Shown here piece after piece: positions 1 through 8,014 of a DNA stretch of 42,731 bases. The notes under the pieces are model-generated. The model saw nothing but the letters and a program-made list of their open reading frames with translations. It searched no databases and had not been told where the DNA came from. Origin of the DNA: Carboxylicivirga sp. M1479 (GTDB lineage: Bacteria > Bacteroidota > Bacteroidia > Bacteroidales > Marinilabiliaceae). Numbering within the stretch: position 1 is the first letter of the stretch; each line of letters begins with the position of its first letter. Location of the stretch: the NCBI RefSeq assembly GCF_007097485.1, contig NZ_VKDE01000037.1, positions 1-42,731 on the forward strand, read 5' to 3'. The translations under genes were made by a program, and so were the position numbers.

Positions 1-119
1 AGCGTCATTAAAAACAAAACACCATATCGTCAGGATTATATATGTCTTGATCCGAGAGAGAAAAATATTAATAGCTCCACTAATAAAGTGGCTTAAAAAC
101 TTGTAATTAATTAGAGTAT
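1..119. other. left-edge intergenic sequence
   Basis: No coding sequence is supported here. A small hairpin (CCACT-AATAA-AGTGG, 77-91) might be the terminator of a gene lying left of the window, but it lacks a good T tract. The shared leader element begins immediately after this stretch. Confidence 0.4.
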
Positions 120-220
120 ATGAAACGACCATGTAAATTTAATTATCCAAATTGACACACATGCGGATGATGAAATTTACTTGAGAGTTCCATCTGACAG
201 ATGAAAATAAATTTAAACAG
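120..220 (+). promoter_or_regulatory. repeated leader element, copy A
   Basis: This leader lies directly upstream of the KamA-like gene and is shared with copies at 24257-24406 (+) and 5602-5513 (minus). It starts ATGAAACGACCATG and has arms GTAAATTT (133-140) and AAATTTAC (173-180) that pair perfectly. A CACACA segment lies between the arms, within a weaker ATCC/GGAT pairing. After the second arm come TTGAGAG, GTTCCATCTGAC and TAAATTTAAACAG, which ends at the start codon. CATCTG in the tail could pair with CAGATG at the start codon. The first nucleotides form a 12-codon frame (120-155) encoding MKRPCKFNYPN and a stop. Whether it acts as RNA, leader peptide or promoter is not resolved; I do not recognise a known riboswitch class. 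Confidence 0.7.
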
Positions 221-1495
221 ATGAAAATCTTAAGCTATAACGTTAAAAATTTCAGGCAACTAGAATACATAAAAATGCTCCCCGAAAGTGTTAAACAGGA
301 AATAGAAATTGTTTCCCGCGTTTTGCCTTTTAAAGCGAACAATTATGTAACCGACTACCTGATTGACTGGAAAAACTACGAAACAGACCCCTGTTACATA
401 CTCACTTTTCCGAACCGACACATGCTGCCGGAGGATGATTACCAGAAAATTAAATGGGCGGTTGTGAATAACAAAGCCCAGCATGAAATCACTCAGATAG
501 CCAACAACATTCGCCTGAGTCTTAACCCACATCCAGCACAACAACAATCAAACATACCAAGCTTAAATGGCGAACCCTTGCCAGGCGTACAACACAAATA
601 CCGCGATATTGCCTTGTTTTTCCCTACACAAGGACAAACCTGTCATGCCAATTGCACTTTTTGCTTTCGCTGGCCTCAATTTGTAAAGGACCTGGATCTT
701 CAATTTTCGATGAAAGAGATTGACCGTGTGTGTGACTATTTCAGGCAACATGAGCATTTGCATGAACTATTGTTTACTGGTGGCGACCCAATGATTATGA
801 GTCCGCGTACCATTAGTAAATACATCGACACCATTTTCAAGGCCAATTTAAAAAACCTGAAAACCATTCGTTTTGGAACCAAATCACTGACTTGGTGGCC
901 GTTCGTATTTCTTCCGCAATACAACGAAGAAGCACAAGAAATGCTAGATTTGTTCAAACGAATTGTTGACAAAGGCATTCACCTTTCTATTATGGCACAC
1001 TTTAACCATTACCAGGAGATGGGTAACAGTGCGGTGGCCGAAGCCATTGCTAACATTCGTGCCACAGGAGCCGAAATTAGAACGCAATCACCTCTTTTGA
1101 ATAACATTAATGCATCGGCCGAAGTATGGGAAAAGATGTGGGATCAGCAGGTTAACATGGGCATGATACCCTATTATATGTTTATCGAACGCGAGACAGG
1201 TCCTTATGGCTACTTTCAGGTGCCCTTGGCTAAAGCGTACGACATATTTACCAATGCCATACGCTATACATCTAGCTTAGCTAAAACTGTTACAGGACCA
1301 TCCATGTCGGCAGCCATGGGTAAAGCACAAATTATGGGCATCATCGAGAATCCAGTAAATGGAGAAAAGTATTTTCAAATTCAATACATCAGGCATCGTG
1401 ATGTGAACCAATCGTACAAACCATTTTTAATGCACTACGACGAAAATGCCACATGGATAGATCAGTTAAAACCCGTTGACTCGTTTATAAAATAA
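221..1495 (+). CDS. KamA-like radical SAM protein (lysine 2,3-aminomutase family)
   Basis: This 424-residue protein carries a radical SAM cluster motif CHANCTFC with cysteines at about residues 141, 145 and 148, matching the CxxxCxxC ligands of the [4Fe-4S] cluster that cleaves S-adenosylmethionine. A following LLFTGGDPM segment is the GGD-type SAM-binding strand. Length and layout fit the KamA family of PLP-dependent aminomutases, but the usual glycine-rich PLP-lysine segment near the C-terminus is not obvious; GPSMSAAMGK is the closest stretch. The substrate may therefore not be lysine. The ATG at 221 is used because the leader element runs into it with the same spacing as at the other two copies. 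The gene stands alone and is convergent with the downstream reductase. The family call is firm and the reaction is not. Confidence 0.8.
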   Translation: MKILSYNVKNFRQLEYIKMLPESVKQEIEIVSRVLPFKANNYVTDYLIDWKNYETDPCYILTFPNRHMLPEDDYQKIKWAVVNNKAQHEITQIANNIRLSLNPHPAQQQSNIPSLNGEPLPGVQHKYRDIALFFPTQGQTCHANCTFCFRWPQFVKDLDLQFSMKEIDRVCDYFRQHEHLHELLFTGGDPMIMSPRTISKYIDTIFKANLKNLKTIRFGTKSLTWWPFVFLPQYNEEAQEMLDLFKRIVDKGIHLSIMAHFNHYQEMGNSAVAEAIANIRATGAEIRTQSPLLNNINASAEVWEKMWDQQVNMGMIPYYMFIERETGPYGYFQVPLAKAYDIFTNAIRYTSSLAKTVTGPSMSAAMGKAQIMGIIENPVNGEKYFQIQYIRHRDVNQSYKPFLMHYDENATWIDQLKPVDSFIK

Positions 1496-1546
1496 GATGA
1501 TGAGGTGTGGCATATCTTAAAACACTACACTCATTGGAAACTTAAG

Positions 1547-1600
1547 TTTTGATCACCCCTAAGCTCCCATTGAAGCGGAGCTTGTAGGGCGATCGAAAAA
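1547..1600. terminator. bidirectional terminator-like inverted repeat between convergent genes
   Basis: A long imperfect stem pairs TTTT-GATC-CCCT-AAGCTCC (1547-1567) with GGAGCTT-AGGG-GATC-AAAA (1577-1599) around the loop CATTGAAGC. T and A runs at the outer ends would give U-rich tails on both strands. It sits between two genes that end toward each other. Confidence 0.6.
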
Positions 1601-1632
1601 GATCTCTTCTTACACCCACTTCACTCACCACA

Positions 1633-3255
1633 TTAATAAACTTCTTCCTGGTATTTCTTAGCGCCTTTTAGCCCTTCAAAATAAGTGAGCGCATCACTTT
1701 CGTTCATCTGTTTATGTTTTGCAATGGCCTTAATAAAACTGCTACGTACCGTTACAGCCAACTGGTCTTTACTACCACAAACATAGGTAACAGCCCCTTT
1801 CTCTATCCATTCCAAAATTTCACGCCCATTTTCTTCAATCAGATGACTCACGTATCGTTTTTCCTTCTGATCGCGCGAGAAAGCAGTACTTAACTGCTGA
1901 AGGGTACCATCTTTTTGAAATGACATGAGCTCATCTTTATACAAAAAGTCCGATTCACTATTGCGCTCGCCAAAAATCAACCAGTTCACACCCTTGGCAC
2001 CACGGGCCCTGCGCTCTTGTAAAAAACCCCTAAAGGGCGCTATACCTGTACCTGCTCCAACCATGATCACGGGAGCATCATCATTATCTGGTAATCGGAA
2101 TTTGGCAATAGTTTCCAGGGTAACCGGCACCATATCACCCTCATCTAATCGATTCCATAAATAGGATGAACAGACACCATTTCTTACCCTTGAGCCACCA
2201 TTATTTTCAATCACCTTCACCACAATGTCGGCCTGATCGTTTACCGCACTTTTGCTCGATGAAACAGAATACAAACGCTGACTCAACTTACGTAAAACAC
2301 TCAGAAATTGCTCAACAGTGATGTGCCCCGGATAATCCAACACCAAATCCATGATGTCTTTCTCACTGCTATAAGACTCAAGCGCTTTATCGTCTTGCAC
2401 TAATTGATTAAGTGCTTCAACTTGTACAATTTCGGCATATTTTTTTATCACCAAAGGAGTTACAAGTGTTAGCTCATAATCATTAATCAACACATCTTTC
2501 AATAAACGTGTGGTCTCCTTTTGAGGCACAGGGTAGGCTTTATCAAAATTCAATACCGTCAATAGTTCATCAACCAACGCGCGCGAATTGGTTCCATAAA
2601 CACCAATGGCATCACCCGGTAAATAGTCAATACCAGAATTTTTCAGCGACAGGCTAACATGCAGCACTTTCTTACTACTGGTTTCTGAAGTCAATAGTTT
2701 CTTTTCCAGCAGCTCGGCCTTGTATGCCGAATGTTGCTCTCCATCGATTTTTAGCTCAAAGGTAAAGCCCTCTTTATTGGGTGGATTGACTTTTTTAAGC
2801 TGTCCATCCAAGGACTGAAAAACATCGAGAACCCACTGCTTAGCCGTTTCTTCAAAATCAATATCACACTTAGCATGCTCCATTACCGGGTGGCTTCCCA
2901 ATTCCTCCAGGCGCTTATGAATATCCTCGCCTGTTTGACAAAAATAACGGTAGCTACTATCGCCCAATCCCAAAACAGCAAATTGTGCCTTTACCGAATC
3001 CATAGCATCACTGTGCAGAAATTCATAAAAACCCTCGGCTTGAACAGGCGGTTCACCTTCTCCATGCGTACTTACAATTACTAACAGGTTCTTAATGATC
3101 TTTACCTGGCTATAATCCATCTCTTGCATATCAAGCAATAAAGCTTCGTATCCAAGGCTCAGGGCATATTCGTGTGCTAGTACTGCCACCGATTTTGCAT
3201 TACCAGTACGACTACCAAACAGAACATATAAAGTATCTTTCAATTGACTCATCAT
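1633..3255 (-). CDS. CysJ-like diflavin reductase (sulfite reductase flavoprotein type)
   Basis: The protein is a 540-residue NADPH-diflavin reductase. The N-terminal flavodoxin domain (about residues 8-150) has the FMN phosphate loop SRTGNA. A ferredoxin-NADP-reductase-like module follows, with the FAD motif RLYSVSS, the GVCSSYL segment and the NADP-binding GAGTGIAPFRG. It ends KKYQEEVY, resembling the C-terminus of CysJ, where a terminal aromatic residue stacks on FAD. CysJ normally passes electrons from NADPH to the hemoprotein CysI, which is not in this window, so the partner is unknown. Many Bacteroidota carry a solo reductase of this kind. The first two codons are both ATG, so the start is uncertain by one residue. 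No operon partner is adjacent. Confidence 0.85.
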   Translation of the reverse strand: MMSQLKDTLYVLFGSRTGNAKSVAVLAHEYALSLGYEALLLDMQEMDYSQVKIIKNLLVIVSTHGEGEPPVQAEGFYEFLHSDAMDSVKAQFAVLGLGDSSYRYFCQTGEDIHKRLEELGSHPVMEHAKCDIDFEETAKQWVLDVFQSLDGQLKKVNPPNKEGFTFELKIDGEQHSAYKAELLEKKLLTSETSSKKVLHVSLSLKNSGIDYLPGDAIGVYGTNSRALVDELLTVLNFDKAYPVPQKETTRLLKDVLINDYELTLVTPLVIKKYAEIVQVEALNQLVQDDKALESYSSEKDIMDLVLDYPGHITVEQFLSVLRKLSQRLYSVSSSKSAVNDQADIVVKVIENNGGSRVRNGVCSSYLWNRLDEGDMVPVTLETIAKFRLPDNDDAPVIMVGAGTGIAPFRGFLQERRARGAKGVNWLIFGERNSESDFLYKDELMSFQKDGTLQQLSTAFSRDQKEKRYVSHLIEENGREILEWIEKGAVTYVCGSKDQLAVTVRSSFIKAIAKHKQMNESDALTYFEGLKGAKKYQEEVY

Positions 3256-3483
3256 TTTAGCTTTGTTTTAAAAGGAAAAAGAGGTCGAATTGTTCACATA
3301 ATGCCACCTATTCTACTGATGAAACGGAGAATGCATTTTTCAAGCAGAAATTAAATATTTTCGTCGACAGTTGAGAGGAGTAGCAGGTTTGAAGCACTTT
3401 CTGAATTACCTACTAAAATTAATGCCTAGACCTAGAATTTGAATGTAGTCCGAATTAGGATATTCACTTACATGTGACTAATA
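3256..3483. other. intergenic sequence with a possible degenerate leader-element copy
   Basis: No gene is seen. On the plus strand ATGAAACGGAGAATG at 3319 is followed at 3371 by TTGAGAG. These two words occur in the same order and at a spacing similar to the leader copies at 120 and 24257, and the frame reads MKRRMHFSSRN then stop. GTTCC and the terminal AT-rich block are absent and no plus-strand gene follows, so this is at most a decayed copy. Confidence 0.25.
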
Positions 3484-3519
3484 AAAAGCACCTTTAATTC
3501 GTTAATTAAAAGTGCTTTT
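3484..3519 (-). terminator. rho-independent terminator of the catabolic cluster
   Basis: A 16-bp stem with one mismatch (AAAAGCACCTTTAATT with AATTAAAAGTGCTTTT) around a CGTT loop lies 36 nt past the aldolase stop codon. Read on the minus strand it ends in a T run. It probably closes the transcript that starts at the E2 gene or at the dehydrogenase leader. Confidence 0.75.
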
Positions 3520-3555
3520 ACAGTTTGAAGAACTGATCTACTGTAACTAATACAG

Positions 3556-4221
3556 TCAAAAATCAATATCATATAGGCCTTCGGCATCTTTTTCGAACCA
3601 CTCTACACTCATATCAGTCATAGGGTGACTTCGTAAACGCTCCAATATTTCAAAATTGATGGTGGCTGCATGACTACCCATCATACTAACACGATGCACC
3701 TGGTCAACGGTTTTAAAGCTAGCTGCCAATACTTGTGTATCTAAGCCGTATTGCTCAAAATTCTCTACAATATTTCCCACCACTTCAATACCGTGCGATG
3801 AGATATTGTCTAAGCGATTGACATACGGAGCCACCCAATCGGCCCCTGCTCGGGCAGCAACCAAAGCTTGTTGCTGTGTAAAAATGGCGGTTGCAGTTAC
3901 CTTTATACCAGCCTCTTTTATCATGCTCATCGCCTTGTATCCCTCTTCAGTAACAGGAATTTTAGCGAAATAATTATCTCCTAAAGCGTACTTTTGCTTG
4001 TAAGCTTTAGCCTCACGAAGCATATCCTCTGCTTTATTACTTATCATTTGCACATGAAGCATTTTATCACCTACAATCTCAATCAACCCTGGTAAAATCT
4101 GTGACATAGGCTTACCAGCCTGAGCAATAATTGTAGGATTAGTTGTAACTCCATCAATGGGAAAATAGTAAAACAACTTTTTCAACTCCTCTACATTAGC
4201 AGTATCCGCTAAATACAACAT
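3556..4221 (-). CDS. fructose-6-phosphate aldolase / transaldolase (FSA family)
   Basis: This 221-residue class I aldolase has the length of E. coli FsaA (220). It begins LADTANVEELKK and contains GVTTNPTI; the Schiff-base lysine lies in FAKIPVT (about K87). VAPYVNR provides the tyrosine and VQMIS the glutamine that distinguish FSA enzymes from true transaldolases. FSA reversibly cleaves fructose 6-phosphate to dihydroxyacetone and glyceraldehyde 3-phosphate, and also accepts hydroxyacetone-type donors. It is the last gene of the cluster, 10 nt after the SorE-like dehydrogenase, so the two are almost surely co-transcribed. This context suggests it cleaves a ketose phosphate made by the upstream dehydrogenases. 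The family is secure; fructose 6-phosphate as the real substrate is not established. Confidence 0.85.
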   Translation of the reverse strand: MLYLADTANVEELKKLFYYFPIDGVTTNPTIIAQAGKPMSQILPGLIEIVGDKMLHVQMISNKAEDMLREAKAYKQKYALGDNYFAKIPVTEEGYKAMSMIKEAGIKVTATAIFTQQQALVAARAGADWVAPYVNRLDNISSHGIEVVGNIVENFEQYGLDTQVLAASFKTVDQVHRVSMMGSHAATINFEILERLRSHPMTDMSVEWFEKDAEGLYDIDF

Positions 4222-4231
4222 ATCTATTCAA

Positions 4232-5512
4232 TTAATAATTTAATTTATCCGCATTCTCTAATAAAAAAGCTTCCGCTTCTACATTCCACAAACCTACATT
4301 TTTTTCACAAATCTCATGCAACTGAGCGTAAACAGGATTGCTTTGACCTAAGCTCTTGAATTCTGAAATGGCTGTTAGCGGCATCTCAACATGAGGATAC
4401 ACCAATTTTTTGCCACCTGGAATATTTGGTAAATCAAGCGTTGCCTCTGGCACTACGTTTAGTCCACCAATATGTGTCACCAAGCCAGCAGGATCTAGTC
4501 CATTAGTCATTATCTCAAGCGCTTCTTTCATATCATAGGTATTTCCACCTGATGTACCCACAATATGTGTATAAGCGTAATGCACGTTATAAAAATTCAT
4601 TTTGGCTGAGAACTCGGTATTAGATGGTCCTGCAAAGAAGTTTAAACAACCATCAAAACCCAGAATGGCATCGCCCTGCTCAATTACCGGTGCTACTGGT
4701 GCAAAAACAAATACATCGTTGTAACCATCACCTCCTGTTATTTCGCGCAGACCAGCCACTGCATCACCCATCTTAGAGGTATTGACATATCGTAAATCAA
4801 TACCCTTTGACGCTGCAAATTCAACCGTATAAAGACTTGCTGCTCTATCTAAACGCGCCTGGTCAATATCAGTAACTACTAATAATGATGGTTTACGATC
4901 TTCACGACGAAGGGCGTAATTAATGGCGGCCAAACCCATAGGCCCAACGCCCGCTAAAATTGCCATCTTACCTCCATCAACAATCTCCATATCGTGCACG
5001 TAACTACCTGCTTTAGTATGATAATTAGCATGCATAGCTCCAATTACACAACTTAATGGCTCGGCTAATGACGCTGGATAAAAACCTGGACCTTCATAAG
5101 CTAACAAGCAATCCTGTACCAACACATCTTTCGGAATAATTACATAGGTTGCATCACCTCCAATGTGCTGGTATGAATAACCTGGTGCGCTTAACACACC
5201 AACTGGACCGTCCTCATAATAAATAGCCGGTTGAATGGAAAATTTCTGGCCAGCTTTGAACTTATCGGTCCATTTAGCCCCCACTTCAATAATTTCACCC
5301 GCAAACTCATGACCGATAATAATCGGATTTGTATCAATATCATTAGGTACCCGCTTGTGGTCACTGGCTTGGTTCGCTGCCTTGTAACTTGACATACAAA
5401 GGCTATCCGTTACCACTTTTGCTAAAATCTCATCCTCTGTAATCTGGGGTAATTCGAACTCTTCTATGCGAAGGTCTTTTTTACCGTATAATCGTACTGC
5501 TTTTGTTTTCAT
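4232..5512 (-). CDS. SorE-like zinc-dependent alcohol dehydrogenase
   Basis: This medium-chain dehydrogenase resembles L-sorbose-1-phosphate reductase and other polyol dehydrogenases. Numbered from the chosen start, likely zinc ligands are C39 (DSLCMSSY) and H68-E69 (GHEFAGE). The nucleotide-binding turn is GVGPMGLAAI. The four-cysteine structural-zinc lobe of classical alcohol dehydrogenases is not seen. An ATG seven codons upstream exists, but the ATG at 5512 is preferred because the leader element ends there with the same spacing as at 221 and 24407, and because family similarity begins at KTKAVRLYG. It should interconvert a polyol (or its phosphate) and a ketose with NAD(P). It is 10 nt from the aldolase and separated from the upstream SDR by about 180 nt holding the leader. 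Confidence 0.8.
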   Translation of the reverse strand: MKTKAVRLYGKKDLRIEEFELPQITEDEILAKVVTDSLCMSSYKAANQASDHKRVPNDIDTNPIIIGHEFAGEIIEVGAKWTDKFKAGQKFSIQPAIYYEDGPVGVLSAPGYSYQHIGGDATYVIIPKDVLVQDCLLAYEGPGFYPASLAEPLSCVIGAMHANYHTKAGSYVHDMEIVDGGKMAILAGVGPMGLAAINYALRREDRKPSLLVVTDIDQARLDRAASLYTVEFAASKGIDLRYVNTSKMGDAVAGLREITGGDGYNDVFVFAPVAPVIEQGDAILGFDGCLNFFAGPSNTEFSAKMNFYNVHYAYTHIVGTSGGNTYDMKEALEIMTNGLDPAGLVTHIGGLNVVPEATLDLPNIPGGKKLVYPHVEMPLTAISEFKSLGQSNPVYAQLHEICEKNVGLWNVEAEAFLLENADKLNY

Positions 5513-5602
5513 CTGTTTAAATCTATTTTTCAATGGTCAGATGGAACTCGCCAAAATTAATCATACTTCTGTGTGAGAAGCTATTCTCATGGCTCGTTTC
5601 AT
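5513..5602 (-). promoter_or_regulatory. repeated leader element, copy C
   Basis: Read on the minus strand, this copy starts ATGAAACGAGCCATG at 5602 and passes a CTTCT-CACAC-AGAAG hairpin. It continues with GAGTTCCATCTGAC (5549-5536) and ends TAGATTTAAACAG directly before the dehydrogenase ATG. Its arms pair as GCCA/TGGC instead of the GTAAATTT/AAATTTAC of the other copies, so pairing at this position may be kept while the sequence changed. The first 42 nt form a frame encoding MKRAMRIASHTEV and a stop. It gives the dehydrogenase-aldolase pair its own control point inside the larger cluster. Confidence 0.65.
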
Positions 5603-5690
5603 AATTCTTAAGTATCAAGATGCAAGACGTTAGTATCAAGACATTAGTCGATATACCCGCATCATACATCATCATTCAAACATCATTCAT

Positions 5691-6782
5691 CTATCTGAGC
5701 ATTTCCTGGCCTCCCGTTACCGGAATGGCCTGCCCTGTTTCATATTCCTGATCGATCACATATACAATGGCTTTAGCAACATCTTTTACACGACAACCTC
5801 GTCCTGCTGGCACTTGTTTCTCGTAATGAGCCTGAACATCTTCAATGCTACAAGCACCTGGCACTTTACCAGCTTTTAGGTATTGCACAAAGAGGCCATT
5901 CTCAGGATCGCTCCATAATGGACCATCAAAGAAATTGCCCGGACAAATGGAGTTCACTTTAATATTGTGAGGCATCAGCTCCAATGCAAAAGACTGTGTT
6001 AGACCAATACCACCAAATTTACCACCTGCATAGGCAAAATTACGGTTACTGCCCTTTAATCCTGATTTAGAATTAATTTGAATGATATCAGTGAAGTGTT
6101 GCGGTGCCACTTCAGCCTGAAGTTTCATCACACGCGAAGCATGCTTGGCACAATAAAAATATCCGGCATAGTTCACCTTCGTCATTAAATCAAAAGTATC
6201 AGGGTCCATCTCATCCAAGCCTCCTGCCCGCAGAATACCAGCATTACTAATGATTGCATCAACACCACCCAATTGTAGCACCGTTTGCTCAACCATGCGC
6301 TTAACAGAGTCCGAATCCCCCACATTTACATGAACAAAAATGGCTTTATTGATTTGGCCTAAACTATTCAGCTTGTTAACCATTGCATTACCCACTTCCT
6401 CGTTTAAGTCGGCCACAACAACATGTGCACCTTTAGCGAATAATTCCTCGGCAACACCACCGCCAAAGCCCTGTGCTCCACCGGTCACAATAATAATGCG
6501 ATTTTCAACCACACCATTGATGACAGGTGCACCCTTGGGGTATTCAACCGAAATCACTCCTTTTCCTTTAATAGAAATGGTTTTAACAGGTGCTGACCCC
6601 TTTGATAAGTGCTCTTTTAAAGCGGCTATCAAACGCTCCTTATTATCACTTTCATCAATACAAACACAATTGTCAGAGGAAGAATCACACTGTTCAGTTG
6701 CATCTAAACTTCCATTACAACTTACCAATGCTGCCTTAGATAACAGCATGCGTACCATTGGTATAATATCAATCAACTCCAT
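5691..6782 (-). CDS. short-chain dehydrogenase/reductase with Cys-containing N-terminal extension
   Basis: The C-terminal about 265 residues are a classical SDR. They have the dinucleotide motif TGGAQGFGGG (about 100-109), a conserved SNAGILRAGG strand and the catalytic YAGGK. Similar proteins are annotated as sorbitol-6-phosphate 2-dehydrogenase. The first about 95 residues are an extra domain with four cysteines (C22, C32, C39, C41) in a short acidic stretch; ordinary SDRs lack this and it may bind a metal or a partner. The protein begins inside the end of the PHP gene (14-nt overlap), so the two are translationally coupled. With the SorE-like enzyme it would give a two-step oxidoreduction of a polyol or ketose. 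The substrate is inferred only. Confidence 0.8.
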   Translation of the reverse strand: MELIDIIPMVRMLLSKAALVSCNGSLDATEQCDSSSDNCVCIDESDNKERLIAALKEHLSKGSAPVKTISIKGKGVISVEYPKGAPVINGVVENRIIIVTGGAQGFGGGVAEELFAKGAHVVVADLNEEVGNAMVNKLNSLGQINKAIFVHVNVGDSDSVKRMVEQTVLQLGGVDAIISNAGILRAGGLDEMDPDTFDLMTKVNYAGYFYCAKHASRVMKLQAEVAPQHFTDIIQINSKSGLKGSNRNFAYAGGKFGGIGLTQSFALELMPHNIKVNSICPGNFFDGPLWSDPENGLFVQYLKAGKVPGACSIEDVQAHYEKQVPAGRGCRVKDVAKAIVYVIDQEYETGQAIPVTGGQEMLR

Positions 6783-8004
6783 GAAGTTCTTTTTTACAGG
6801 TTACATGTTTAATAAGTGAATTTCCCAGTTGGAAAAACTCTTCTCGTCTTTCCTGAATGAACACACCTGTTTCATTCAGTATGCCTTTGCCATCTTTCGC
6901 AAACAAGTATTGATGAGCGGCTAAAATACAGGCTCCTTCATAATTGATTTGCAGCAATTCATCATCCAGGGGTACGCCACCTTTAGCCATAACCTCTATA
7001 GGCTGTTTACCTGGACTATTATGCTCGGTACCAAAGCTCACAACAAAGCCATGCTTTCTTAAATATACAGCATACTCTTTAAGTACCTGATGCGAATTGC
7101 GGGTGGGTATCAATTCTACCGAATAGATATTTCGACGCTTAAGACCTTCTTTTACTTTATGCAATTCACGTTCAAAATCAGTATACCCTTTTACGGCATC
7201 GGCCAAAAATGGATAAGTAGGTACGCCGCCAGCTTTTAAGATAATTTCTTTAATAACACTACTAGGTGCAAATGCATCCGGATTTTCTTCAACATAAGCC
7301 GGTTTACCCGCCTTTAGTAAGGCACTTCTAATCTCATTTTCCATTCCTGCAGATGAGTGCAGATTACTTTCGAAGCACTTATTACCAAATAACAAAAGGT
7401 AAAAACCCAGTAAGCGTTCAGTATAATGATAATGCTTCTCAGCTAACAACCTAATTGCCAAAGCCAAATGGCGTTCACGCACATGACCACTGGTCAGATT
7501 TCTTTTAATGTCATCAAAATTTAATTCATAGCCAAAACCAACCTCTTTAAACCAATCATTTAACTTCTGCGTCATTTCTTCAGAGCGTTGATTGTTTAGC
7601 ACCATAATGTCATCCAGTACCCTTTGGTCATCGTCTGACAAAACTGAGGGATAAGCCAAAGCTTTACCACTAATGTAGATACGCCCCGGGTTAGATGGAT
7701 CATTGATTAAAAAGCCGTTCTTTTTATCTTCCTGATTAATGCCGATAAATTCAACATTAAACAATGGATACAACCCTCTTTTGAAAGCGCCACTACACCA
7801 TTTTTGATAGGCTTCAAATGTGTAAAAATCATTCACACCAACAACCTGAACATTTTCTTCCAATGCCTGATCTAAGGCCTCTTCAACAGTTGCAAACGCA
7901 CTAAATGAATAGGGAGTATGAAGGTGATTGTTAACCTTTAGAGGTTCCAATTCCCCCGAAACTGTTTCGGGGGTAAAATCTTTCATATAATTTATGTAGC
8001 TCAT
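6769..8004 (-). CDS. PHP-domain protein (putative metal-dependent phosphoesterase)
   Basis: This 411-residue protein has the first PHP metal motif NNHLHTPYS (H27, H29) and later possible ligands in NVEFIG and in FGTEHNSPG. The second motif, usually ending Asp-His, reads GVNDFYT (D59, F60), so one expected histidine is absent. The PHP superfamily covers histidinol-phosphatase-like phosphoesterases and related hydrolases acting on small phosphate esters. It lies 10 nt after the E1 gene and overlaps the SDR start, so it belongs to the same operon. A role in dephosphorylating, or hydrolysing or isomerising, a pathway intermediate is inference; catalytic activity is uncertain because of the altered motif. 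Confidence 0.7.
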   Translation of the reverse strand: MSYINYMKDFTPETVSGELEPLKVNNHLHTPYSFSAFATVEEALDQALEENVQVVGVNDFYTFEAYQKWCSGAFKRGLYPLFNVEFIGINQEDKKNGFLINDPSNPGRIYISGKALAYPSVLSDDDQRVLDDIMVLNNQRSEEMTQKLNDWFKEVGFGYELNFDDIKRNLTSGHVRERHLALAIRLLAEKHYHYTERLLGFYLLLFGNKCFESNLHSSAGMENEIRSALLKAGKPAYVEENPDAFAPSSVIKEIILKAGGVPTYPFLADAVKGYTDFERELHKVKEGLKRRNIYSVELIPTRNSHQVLKEYAVYLRKHGFVVSFGTEHNSPGKQPIEVMAKGGVPLDDELLQINYEGACILAAHQYLFAKDGKGILNETGVFIQERREEFFQLGNSLIKHVTCKKELHGVD

Positions 8005-8014
8005 TGTTGTTTGG

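Noticed and set aside
120-220. Leader element as a known riboswitch (TPP, cobalamin, SAM, FMN)
   Set aside because: None of the hallmark sequences of those classes is seen, and the three downstream genes do not share such a pathway. A database search is still needed.
5513-5533. Seven-residue N-terminal extension of the SorE-like dehydrogenase
   Set aside because: The upstream ATG lies within the shared leader, family similarity starts at the second ATG, and the leader spacing at the other two copies supports 5512.
6340-6819. Long open frame on the plus strand opposite the SDR gene
   Set aside because: It is antisense to the well-supported SDR and PHP genes and shows no recognisable domain.
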